Shown in pieces: positions 1 through 6,358 of a stretch of 24,384 nt of DNA. Each line of letters opens with the position of its first letter. Positions within the stretch are counted from its first letter, which is position 1. The notes below the pieces were generated by a model that ran no database searches, was not told the origin of the DNA, and saw nothing but the letters and a program-made list of their open reading frames with translations. This stretch comes from CBDUXP01 sp965371225 [NCBI: uncultured bacterium] (GTDB lineage: Bacteria; Abyssobacteria; SURF-5; CBDUXP01): NCBI GenBank assembly GCA_965371225.1, contig CBDUXP010000058.1:1-24384 (forward strand), read 5' to 3'. The position numbers were made by a program, and so were the translations under genes.

Positions 1-155
1 TGCCGAAGATTGCTCACGCATGCTGACCGGCGGGCAGACTCACGAGCCTTCGCCAAAGCCGGCAGCAGCACAGCCGCCAAGATACCGATGATGGCAATCA
101 CGACGAGCAGCTCTACCAGCGTGAAGCCCTTTCCGCTTCTCTGAAGTTGTCTCAT
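1..155 (-). CDS. Type II secretion-type pseudopilin, N-terminal part (cut by window edge)
   Basis: Only the first 51 residues lie in the window. They carry a short basic leader ([10 protein letters not shown]) ending in Gly10, then FTLVEL at 11-16, with the Glu at position 5 of the mature protein, followed by a long hydrophobic helix (roughly residues 13-31, [20 protein letters not shown]). This is the class III leader cut and N-methylated by prepilin peptidase PilD. The stretch after the helix ([18 protein letters not shown]) is the pattern usual in the DUF1559 / H-X9-DG pseudopilin families, which are greatly expanded in planctomycete- and lentisphaera-like bacteria. The ATG at 155 is chosen because the leader begins there and an AAAGGAAA ribosome-binding site lies about 8 bases upstream. 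An overlapping open frame in the same place has no such leader. The C-terminal beta domain is outside the window, so its exact family is not known. Confidence 0.85.
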   Translation of the reverse strand, partial: MRQLQRSGKGFTLVELLVVIAIIGILAAVLLPALAKARESARRSACVSNLR

Positions 156-476
156 ATGCACAATTTCCTTTCCCGGGGGCCGTTCCACAGGCTCCGGATA
201 CAGGTCCTTCCCCGAGCGAAACTGTCCATCTTGGAGTCCCCCACAACACCAGCGAGGAATCCGCGGTAATCAAATCACATGCAAGGAGTTTGGTCAATCA
301 TTCGTTCAATATACAGCACTAAAAAGGTCTTTTACATCAACGTATACCTCTGATCCATGTGCCCCAACAGCGACCGCGCGCACCGCCGGCCGTCGAGCCG
401 GACAGATACACTGTGGTGCCGGGCCGTGCGGGCGCCCGCCCGGGGCGTCCAGGGTACCGCTCGCGGAGGGACGATC
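156..476. other. Divergent intergenic region between pseudopilin and leuC-like gene
   Basis: These 321 bases hold the putative pseudopilin promoter. Around 300-350 there is an A/T-rich stretch (with the hexamer TATACC at 343-348) that could carry a promoter for the rightward operon, but no -35 box at proper spacing is visible. An open frame runs upstream from the leuC-like gene to an ATG at 357. Bases 357-476 do not resemble the family's N-terminus, so they are treated as untranslated leader. No RNA gene or hairpin stood out. Confidence 0.5.
269..297 (-). promoter_or_regulatory. Putative sigma70-type promoter of the pseudopilin gene
   Basis: On the minus strand there is TTGACC at 297-292 (5 of 6 matches to TTGACA), a 17-base spacer and TTTGAT at 274-269 (4 of 6 matches to TATAAT). 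The start of transcription would be near 262, leaving a leader of about 107 bases before the pseudopilin ATG at 155. The surrounding 156-360 region is less GC-rich than the genes. Assigned from sequence pattern only. Confidence 0.4.
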
Positions 477-1748
477 GTGGGCCTGACGATGGCGGAGAAG
501 GTGCTCGCGCGCGCGGCGCGGCGGGACCGCGTGGCGCCGGGCGAGTACGTGACCGCGGGCGTGGACCGCATCATGGCGCACGAGGCGTTCACGCTCTGCA
601 TACTCTCCCTGCTCCGCACCGGCGTGCAACGGCTGGCGCATCCCGACCGCGTGTGCGTCATCCTGGACCACTACTTCCCCGCCCCGTCCGAGCAGATGGC
701 GCGCGGCCACGCCATGGCGCGGCAGTTCGCGGAGCAGTTCAAGGTGGGGCACTTCCTCGGCCACGCGGGCATCTGCCACCAAGTGCTCACGGAACGCGGG
801 CTGGTGCTGCCCGGCATGCTGGTGCTCGGTACGGATTCGCATAGCACCACCTACGGCGCGGTGGGAGCGGCGGGCGCGGGCATCGGCTTGACGGAGATGA
901 CGTATCTGCTCGCCACCGGGGAGCTGTGGTTTCAGGTGCCGCCGACGATTCGGTTCAACCTGACGGGCGACCCCGCGGCGGGCATCATGTCGAAAGACAT
1001 CGTGCTGCACCTCGCCGGGCGGTTCGGGACCGAAGTGGCCCAATACAAATCCATCGAGTACGGCGGGCCGGTGGCCGCGCGCCTATCGGTGGCCAGCCGC
1101 ATGACCATGGCGAACATGGGCATCGAGCTGGGCGCGAAGTTCGCCTTCTTCGAAGCCGATGACACCACCGTGGAGTACCTGACGGACCGCACGGACACGC
1201 CGGTCGAACCGTTCGGGCCGGATGCGGATGCGGAGTACGAAGCGGTGCACGAGGTGGACATTCGCGGCCTGGAGCCCCTGGTGGCGTGCCCCCACAATCC
1301 GGGCAATGTGCGAACGGTCGCGGAGGTGGGCGACGTGAAGGTGCACCAGGCGTTCCTTGGGTCGTGCACGAACGCGCGCCTGGAAGACTTTGCCGTGGCG
1401 GCCCAGATTCTCCGCGGCCACACGGTCCATCCCGACACGCGGCTGCTGGTGACCCCCGCGTCGCAGCAGGTATACCTGGCGGCGGTGCAGGCGGGGTATG
1501 TGGAAACGCTGCTCGAAGCGGGCGCCGCGGTGACCGCGTCGGGCTGTGGCGCCTGCCCGGGCGGACACCAGGGCGTGCTCGCGCCGGACGAGACCTGCAT
1601 CTCGTCCACCAACCGCAACTTCCGCGGGCGCATGGGCAGTCCGGAGGCGCAAGTGTATCTGGGTTCGCCGGCGACGGTCGCCGCGTCCGCCGTCACCGGC
1701 CGCATCACCGACCCACGGGAGTTCTGGACGGACACGACGCTGTCATGA
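477..1748 (+). CDS. leuC: Aconitase-superfamily hydro-lyase, large subunit (LeuC/HacA type)
   Basis: This 423-residue protein is the [4Fe-4S]-bearing large subunit of a two-subunit isomerase of the 3-isopropylmalate dehydratase/homoaconitase family, which moves a hydroxyl group by dehydration and rehydration. The three cluster cysteines are seen as Cys297 in GSCTNAR and Cys357/Cys360 in GCGAC. The conserved NRNFRGRMGSPEA block is at 379-391 and the active-site DSHSTTYGA block at 120-128 (many LeuC have SHTCT here). Length fits the archaeal-type short LeuC (about 420). Start: GTG 477 is preceded by GGAGGG at 465-470 with a 6-base gap and gives the expected N-terminus MGLTMAEKVLAR; an ATG at 357 would add 40 residues unlike the family. 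The small subunit is downstream, separated by a repeat element. The symbol reflects family only: no leuA or classic leuB is present, so the substrate could be isopropylmalate, homocitrate or a related acid. Confidence 0.87.
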   Translation: MGLTMAEKVLARAARRDRVAPGEYVTAGVDRIMAHEAFTLCILSLLRTGVQRLAHPDRVCVILDHYFPAPSEQMARGHAMARQFAEQFKVGHFLGHAGICHQVLTERGLVLPGMLVLGTDSHSTTYGAVGAAGAGIGLTEMTYLLATGELWFQVPPTIRFNLTGDPAAGIMSKDIVLHLAGRFGTEVAQYKSIEYGGPVAARLSVASRMTMANMGIELGAKFAFFEADDTTVEYLTDRTDTPVEPFGPDADAEYEAVHEVDIRGLEPLVACPHNPGNVRTVAEVGDVKVHQAFLGSCTNARLEDFAVAAQILRGHTVHPDTRLLVTPASQQVYLAAVQAGYVETLLEAGAAVTASGCGACPGGHQGVLAPDETCISSTNRNFRGRMGSPEAQVYLGSPATVAASAVTGRITDPREFWTDTTLS

Positions 1749-1804
1749 CAGGCGAATTCAGGAGCATGACCTTGCAGAACACAGGACCGACAAAGGCATT
1801 CTGG

Positions 1805-1925
1805 AACCACGGATGAACACAGATAAACACGGATTCCCAAATCAAACACTGGTCCAAGGTCGGCCCGCGCCTTGGAGACCGGCACCTCTGCCTTCATCCG
1901 TGTTTATCCGTGTTCATCTGTGGTT
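1805..1925. repeat. Inverted-repeat element of 10-bp RGATRAACAC units
   Basis: Two 30-base arms, 1805-1834 and 1896-1925, are inverted copies of each other with 28 of 30 positions identical, separated by 61 bases. Each arm starts with AACCAC and is made of phased 10-base units with consensus RGATRAACAC (two full units and the start of a third). Inside the loop there is a second pairing, CCAAGG 1854-1859 with CCTTGG 1870-1875. The element fills the gap between the leuC-like and leuD-like genes. I recall similar strings being dispersed in many uncultured bacterial genomes, where they are mistranslated as short MNTDKHG-type peptides; that is memory, not a search. It could fold as an RNA hairpin that affects expression of leuD, or be a mobile or protein-binding repeat. 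Confidence 0.85.
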
Positions 1926-1957
1926 TCGTTCTTCTTTCTTCAACTAGGATGTATCTA

Positions 1958-2470
1958 ATGCAGACAATAATTCGGGGGCGCGTGTGGAAGTTCGGGGACA
2001 ACATCGATACGGACGTGATGGCGCCGTGGAATTCCCTGTCGCTCGGCTGGGAGGAGCGGCGCAAGGTCATCCTGCACACCCGTCCGGAATTCGTCGAGCG
2101 CGTCCAGCCCGGCGACCTCATCGTCGCCGGCCGCAACTGGGGCTGCGGCTCCAGCCGCGAACACGCGCCCGAGAACCTGAAGCTCCTGGGGATCAGCGGC
2201 GTGCTCGCGGAAACCTTCGGCCGGATTTACTTCCGGAACTGCATTGCCATCGCCTTCCCGAATCTGGTCTGCCCGGGCGTCCACGCGGCCTGCGAAGATG
2301 GGGATGAACTGGAAGTGGACATCGCCACCGGCCGGGTTCGCAACCTGACGCGCGACGCCGTGCTCCAGGCCCAGACCTATACGCCGGAGATGATGGAGAT
2401 CATGAACGCCGGCGGCTTGCTGGAGACCTTGAAGCGCCGCTTCGACGCCGGCGCGACGGAGTCCGCGTAA
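1958..2470 (+). CDS. leuD: Aconitase-superfamily hydro-lyase, small (swivel) subunit (LeuD type)
   Basis: This 170-residue swivel-domain subunit completes the active site of the large subunit encoded upstream. Diagnostic motifs are FGDNIDTDV at 12-20 and GRNWGCGSSREHAPENLK at 58-75. The length fits the short archaeal-type LeuD. The substrate-recognition loop after the first motif is MAPWNSLSLG, unlike the IIPARYL common in isopropylmalate enzymes, so a different substrate is possible. Start: ATG 1958 has AGGA at 1946-1949 with an 8-base gap and yields the family N-terminus; in-frame ATGs at 1910 and 1949 would add residues encoded by the repeat arm or its flank. It is separated from leuC by 209 bases holding the inverted repeat, and its stop overlaps the next ATG by one base (TAATG), indicating coupled translation with the dehydrogenase. 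Confidence 0.87.
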   Translation: MQTIIRGRVWKFGDNIDTDVMAPWNSLSLGWEERRKVILHTRPEFVERVQPGDLIVAGRNWGCGSSREHAPENLKLLGISGVLAETFGRIYFRNCIAIAFPNLVCPGVHAACEDGDELEVDIATGRVRNLTRDAVLQAQTYTPEMMEIMNAGGLLETLKRRFDAGATESA

Positions 2471-3546
2471 TGGCGACGAAGAAGGTCGCCGTCATCGAAG
2501 GCGAGGACGCGGCGCCCGAAGCCATGCAGCCGAGCGTGGCGCTGTTGAAGCGGCTCGACTTGCCCATCGAGTGGAGCTACCCCCCGGTGGGCGAACGGGG
2601 CCTGGCCGAACATAATGCCGTCTTCCCGGGAGAGGCGCGGCAGGCCATCGACGAGGCGGACACCACCCTGTTCGGTGCGACCAACGGCTTGAGCGTCGCG
2701 GCCCTGTTCTACCTGCGCTGGGGCAAGCAGACGTACGCCAACGTGCGGCCGTGCCGGTGGGTGCCGGGGTACCGCAGTCCGCTGGCCCACCCCGAGGGCA
2801 TCGACTTCGTCATCGTGCGCGAAAACCTCGAGGATCTGTACCTGGGCTTGGAGGGCGAAGTGGAAGACCTCGCCCCCCTGAATCTCGTGAGCGTTACCTC
2901 CCGCCGCCCGCTCTCCGACTACGCGCCGGGCCGGTACGCCATCAAGGCGATCAGCGAGGCGGGGAGCGAGCGGGTCATCCGCTTTGCGTTCGAGCTGGCG
3001 CGCACGCGCAAGGCGCACGGCCGGCCGGGCCATGTGATCTGCGCCTGCAAGTACAACATGCTGCCGCGCAGCGACGGCCTGTTCCGCGACGTGGCCGAAG
3101 GCGTGGCGGCCGACTACGCCGATATCGGGTTCGAGACGTTCATCATCGACGACTTCGCGCACCGCATGATCGCGGACCCCCACCGGTTGGACGTGGTCGT
3201 CATGCCGAACCTGTACGGCGATATCCTCTCGGACGGGGCCGCGGCCCTCGCGGGCGGGCTCGGCCTCGCGCCCAGCGGCTGCTATGGCGACGACTACGCG
3301 TATTTCGAGTCGGCGCACGGCACGGCGCCGGACATCGTCGGCCGGAACATCATCAACCCGACCGCGACGTTGCTGTCCGCGGCCATGATGCTGGTGCATC
3401 TGGGTTTCGGCGAAGCGGCGCAACAGCTTCGCGACGGCATCGAACGGGTCTACGCGGACGGCGGGGTGCTGACGCCGGACCAGGGCGGCACCGCGAGCAC
3501 AACGGAACTTTGCGACGCCATTGCGGTTCACGCCGCGATCGCGTAG
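2470..3546 (+). CDS. Isocitrate/isopropylmalate dehydrogenase-family beta-decarboxylating oxidoreductase
   Basis: This 358-residue enzyme should oxidise and decarboxylate a 2-hydroxy acid made by the two upstream subunits, with NAD(P)+ and a divalent metal. Family marks are NVRPCRW (Arg93, Arg96) for carboxylate binding, VREN (Arg117) with Tyr124, Lys194 in ACKYNML, metal-binding Asp251 and Asp255 in NLYGDILSD, and the cofactor block HGTAPDIVGRNIINPTA from residue 283. The usual N-terminal GDGIGPE motif is replaced by EGEDAAPE at 10-17, and the substrate-specificity stretch reads RENLEDLYLGLEGE rather than RENTEGEYSG. It is therefore a divergent member, and isocitrate, isopropylmalate, homoisocitrate and tartrate/malate analogues are all possible substrates. 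ATG 2470 overlaps the leuD stop by one base and has GGAG at 2458-2461, 8 bases before it. Confidence 0.85.
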   Translation: MATKKVAVIEGEDAAPEAMQPSVALLKRLDLPIEWSYPPVGERGLAEHNAVFPGEARQAIDEADTTLFGATNGLSVAALFYLRWGKQTYANVRPCRWVPGYRSPLAHPEGIDFVIVRENLEDLYLGLEGEVEDLAPLNLVSVTSRRPLSDYAPGRYAIKAISEAGSERVIRFAFELARTRKAHGRPGHVICACKYNMLPRSDGLFRDVAEGVAADYADIGFETFIIDDFAHRMIADPHRLDVVVMPNLYGDILSDGAAALAGGLGLAPSGCYGDDYAYFESAHGTAPDIVGRNIINPTATLLSAAMMLVHLGFGEAAQQLRDGIERVYADGGVLTPDQGGTASTTELCDAIAVHAAIA

Positions 3547-3593
3547 CGAGAACGGGCCGGACCCGGGGCCCACACCGACGGGAGCGACGACCG

Positions 3594-4415
3594 ATGGCAG
3601 AGCTGCAACAGATCGGAACCCTGACGAACGGCTACGCGCGCGTAGTCCAGCCCATTGCGGCGACCGCGATCGCGACCGATACAGCCGGCCTGGTAGCCGG
3701 CGAGGTGCGCGTGCCGACCGCCGACGGCGCCATTCCCGCCTACCGCGCCATGCCGGAGACGGGCGGCCCGTTCCCTGTGATTCTCGTCATCCAGGAAATC
3801 TTCGGCGTACACACGTACATCCAAGACGTGTGCCGCCGCCTCGCAAAGGAAGGCTTTTGCGCGGTGGCCCCGGAACTCTTCGTCCGGCAAGGCGATCCCG
3901 CAGCCGAAGAAGAGATGCAGGGCCTGTTCACGAACGTGGTCATGCAAGTGCCGGACGCGCAGGTGCTGGCGGACCTGGATGCGTGCGTGGCGTGGGCCGA
4001 CGGGGACAGCGCCGCGGATACGGCGCGGCTGAGCATCACGGGGTTCTGTTGGGGCGGGCGCATCGTGTGGCTCTACGCGGCGCATCAGGCGCGCCTGAAC
4101 GCCGGCGTGGCGTGGTACGGACGACTCGTGGGCGGCACGAGCGACCAGTGGCCCGCCCATCCAGTCGAGGTCGCCGGGGCCCTCCACGCGCCGGTACTTG
4201 GCTTATACGGTGAAGAGGATCAGGGCATCCCGGTGAAGACCGTCGAGCAGATGCGCGCGGCGCTGCAGACCGCGGGCGATCCCTCGGAGTTCGTGCTCTA
4301 CCCGGGCGCGCCGCACGGCTTTCATTCCGACTACCGCGACAGCTACCACGCCGAGGCCGCGACCGACGGCTGGCGCCGGCTGCACGACTGGCTGACGACC
4401 CACGGCGCGGTGTAG
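3594..4415 (+). CDS. Dienelactone hydrolase-family protein
   Basis: This 273-residue alpha/beta-hydrolase belongs to the dienelactone hydrolase family, cytoplasmic enzymes that open lactones such as 4-carboxymethylenebutenolide. The catalytic triad is visible: Cys152 in the nucleophile elbow GFCWGG, Asp209 in GEEDQGIP and His241 in GAPHGFH. The family signature VIQEIFGVHTYIQDVCRRLA lies near residues 65-84. A leader of about 40 residues precedes the core; there is no clear signal peptide. Start ATG 3594 has GGAG 9 bases upstream; the open frame continues upstream but overlaps the dehydrogenase. It is 47 bases after the dehydrogenase and probably co-transcribed, linking the operon to catabolism of organic acids or aromatics. 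The exact substrate is not known. Confidence 0.86.
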   Translation: MAELQQIGTLTNGYARVVQPIAATAIATDTAGLVAGEVRVPTADGAIPAYRAMPETGGPFPVILVIQEIFGVHTYIQDVCRRLAKEGFCAVAPELFVRQGDPAAEEEMQGLFTNVVMQVPDAQVLADLDACVAWADGDSAADTARLSITGFCWGGRIVWLYAAHQARLNAGVAWYGRLVGGTSDQWPAHPVEVAGALHAPVLGLYGEEDQGIPVKTVEQMRAALQTAGDPSEFVLYPGAPHGFHSDYRDSYHAEAATDGWRRLHDWLTTHGAV

Positions 4416-4436
4416 CGCGGGGTCGGTGGACTCGGC

Positions 4437-4973
4437 CTACGTCTCGTAGGCGATGAGTTCCGCTGCCGGCGTCCCCGACCGGAAGCGCGCAAGCATCTCA
4501 TCCGGATCGAAGATGATACCGACCGGATTCTGCCCGAAGGCGTCGCCCCGCATGAACGCGTTGCTCTCCTCGGCCGTGGCGAAATTGTCGATCTGCAGTT
4601 CCACGCCGTTGCCATCGGGATCGCGGTAATAGAGGGACGTCGTCATCCCATGGTTGATCGGCCACCACGGGGTGATGTCCAGAGCCTTCAAGCGCTCGTA
4701 CGTATCGAGCAGCTCTTCCAGCGTGCGGTAGGTGTACGCCGTATGGTCCAAGCCCGCGGTGTCCCCCGCCGCCGGTTCCAGCCCGGGGATCTGCGCTAGC
4801 GCGATCCGATGATGCTCGTCGTCATACGTGAGGAAGCAGAGCATGTCGTTCTCGTATTGCACGCGCGCCCCGAGCACGGTGCAGTACCAGTCCCGCATCA
4901 CATCCTTCTGCCCGGTGCGCAGCACGAAGTGCGCGAACTTCGTCGGCGTAATGATTTCCGTCTGTGTGGTCAT
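4437..4973 (-). CDS. VOC-superfamily protein (type I extradiol dioxygenase/glyoxalase-like)
   Basis: This 178-residue protein has the vicinal-oxygen-chelate fold. The likely metal ligands are His15 (KFAHFVL), His77 (GLDHTAY) and Glu125 (GVELQ), and the GMTTSLYYRDPDGNGVELQ block at 109-127 is close to the C-terminal signature of catechol 2,3-dioxygenase-like enzymes. An 40-50 residue tail (QNPVGIIFDPDEMLARFRSG) follows the core, as in many biphenyl/catechol-type single-domain relatives. Start ATG 4973 has GGGAGG about 10 bases upstream; a longer open frame to 5255 overlaps the preceding gene and is not used. It lies 64 bases downstream of the unknown 409-residue gene on the same strand and converges with the dienelactone hydrolase gene (21 bases between stops). 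Ring cleavage next to a dienelactone hydrolase is suggestive but the substrate is not shown. Confidence 0.85.
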   Translation of the reverse strand: MTTQTEIITPTKFAHFVLRTGQKDVMRDWYCTVLGARVQYENDMLCFLTYDDEHHRIALAQIPGLEPAAGDTAGLDHTAYTYRTLEELLDTYERLKALDITPWWPINHGMTTSLYYRDPDGNGVELQIDNFATAEESNAFMRGDAFGQNPVGIIFDPDEMLARFRSGTPAAELIAYET

Positions 4974-5037
4974 TGTGGTTTCGCCTCCCAGGAGTCCCCA
5001 GCCGTTGGGCGCACAGTCCAGCGCCACTGTACTCCCT

Positions 5038-6267
5038 TTACTTCCCCGTCTCCAGGGATGGCTGGGTCGCGGCCGGATCGAGACCCGCCTGCGCGGCCAA
5101 TTCGGCGACGCGCGCCTGCGCCAGCCGGTGCAGCAGCGGTTCGACGGCTTCGACAATGAACGGGATCGCCTCGTCGGTTCCGCGGTCCGCCAACCGCTCG
5201 GGCAACACCGCGTGCAGCACAACGGTGCCGTCCTCGAACGCGGCCAGATCATCACCGGGCGCGCCCCACGCCAGAGGAACGTCCGCCAGCAGTCGGCGCA
5301 AGGGTGGCTGCAACAGCCCGGGCGCCCGCAGCGGGAGCAGTTGGCTCAGGATGCCGCGGATCGTTCCGCTCACCGGGCGGCCGACGAAGGGGTTGGCCAC
5401 GGGCGGCAGCGGATACGGCCCCGCGCGCAGCGCGCCCTGCGCGTCAAGCCGGAGCACCTCAGCCCACGGCGCCCCCGCAATCTCCACCGTGGCCACGTAC
5501 CCATCGTCCGCGCGCCGGACGCGCCGGGGCCCCGCCGCGTCACGGGCGTACGCCCGGCCGTCGACAAAGATCTTCTCGACCCCGTCGCGTAATTGCACGC
5601 ACACGCCGCGATCTTCCCAGACTCGTTCGAAGGGCGCCGGCAGAAAGTCGACGGGCACTTCGCGCCGTTCCATTCGCAACGCCGCTTGCTCGACGTCCCG
5701 CGTGAAACGCGCGAAGGCCGTCGGGAGATCAACCGCCAAGCGAAAGGATTCGGTGAGGGCATCAAAGAGCGCCCCCGTAGGATACGGACCCGCATAACGC
5801 AGGGGGGTGCGACGCGCGTGGTGCGCCTGCGCGGCCAGAAAATTCAACACGGCCGTCCCCCCACCGGCCGGGAGCGCCCCGGGCCGGTCGAGGGGAGGAA
5901 TATGGGTCGGGGCCGCCCAGTCGACAGCCGCAAAGCACGCAAGCGGGGGTGCGCCCGGGCGGGCCAGCGCATCGCACACGCCGAACACCGGATGCTCCGT
6001 TGCCCGCGGCAAGAGGCGCAGCTCATCCCCACCGGGCAACCGGAAAGTCGCCTGGGCCAGGCGCGCGCCATCCCACGCGGCCTGAAACACGACGGTCCCC
6101 CGCCGGTCCTGCCAGCGGGCCGGCAGGCCCCCTTCCGCGACGACCGTGGTTCCGTGGGGCAACATGAAGGGAGTGCGCCTTTCCCGGGCGAGCTGAATTG
6201 CGGGGCGTGCCTTGGGATGCCGGGCGCCGGCAGTCCGCCACACCGCCCGCCCGCGCCCGGGGGCCAT
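5038..6267 (-). CDS. Conserved-looking protein of unknown function
   Basis: I do not recognise this 409-residue protein. It looks soluble: no signal peptide or membrane helix is evident. Features include a beta-rich N-terminal part (FQAAWDGARLAQATFRLPGG near 61-80), an aromatic and proline-rich middle (residues 110-165), a charged segment REVPVDFLPAPFERVWEDR at 202-220, and an Ala/Leu-rich helical C-terminus (EAIPFIVEAVEPLLHRLAQA, 366-385). Codon use matches the high-GC neighbours, supporting a real gene. The start is uncertain: ATG 6267 is preceded only by a weak CGGGA, and ATG 6165 would give 375 residues starting MLPHGTTVV; the first 35 residues are rich in Arg and could be untranslated. 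It is divergent from the kinase gene and followed by the VOC gene, likely as one transcript. Confidence 0.72.
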   Translation of the reverse strand: MAPGRGRAVWRTAGARHPKARPAIQLARERRTPFMLPHGTTVVAEGGLPARWQDRRGTVVFQAAWDGARLAQATFRLPGGDELRLLPRATEHPVFGVCDALARPGAPPLACFAAVDWAAPTHIPPLDRPGALPAGGGTAVLNFLAAQAHHARRTPLRYAGPYPTGALFDALTESFRLAVDLPTAFARFTRDVEQAALRMERREVPVDFLPAPFERVWEDRGVCVQLRDGVEKIFVDGRAYARDAAGPRRVRRADDGYVATVEIAGAPWAEVLRLDAQGALRAGPYPLPPVANPFVGRPVSGTIRGILSQLLPLRAPGLLQPPLRRLLADVPLAWGAPGDDLAAFEDGTVVLHAVLPERLADRGTDEAIPFIVEAVEPLLHRLAQARVAELAAQAGLDPAATQPSLETGK

Positions 6268-6358
6268 GGTCGCACCATCCCGAGGCGAGCCAGGCAGCAG
6301 TATACTTATGCTCGTGCGCCACGGGGGCGCCTCGCGCAACACGGGGCAGCGGCGCCAC

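Noticed and set aside
40-297. Minus-strand open frame (85 codons) over the pseudopilin start
   Set aside because: The overlapping frame with the FTLVEL leader is clearly the gene; this frame includes its promoter and leader region.
1740-1751. Perfect 12-base palindrome CTGTCATGACAG at the leuC-like stop
   Set aside because: It overlaps the stop codon, stands alone, and a few 12-base palindromes are expected by chance in 24 kb.
2377-3573. Long minus-strand open frame (398 codons) opposite the dehydrogenase gene
   Set aside because: Arg/Ala/Gly-rich translation without motifs, fully antisense to a gene with clear family motifs; expected in high-GC DNA.
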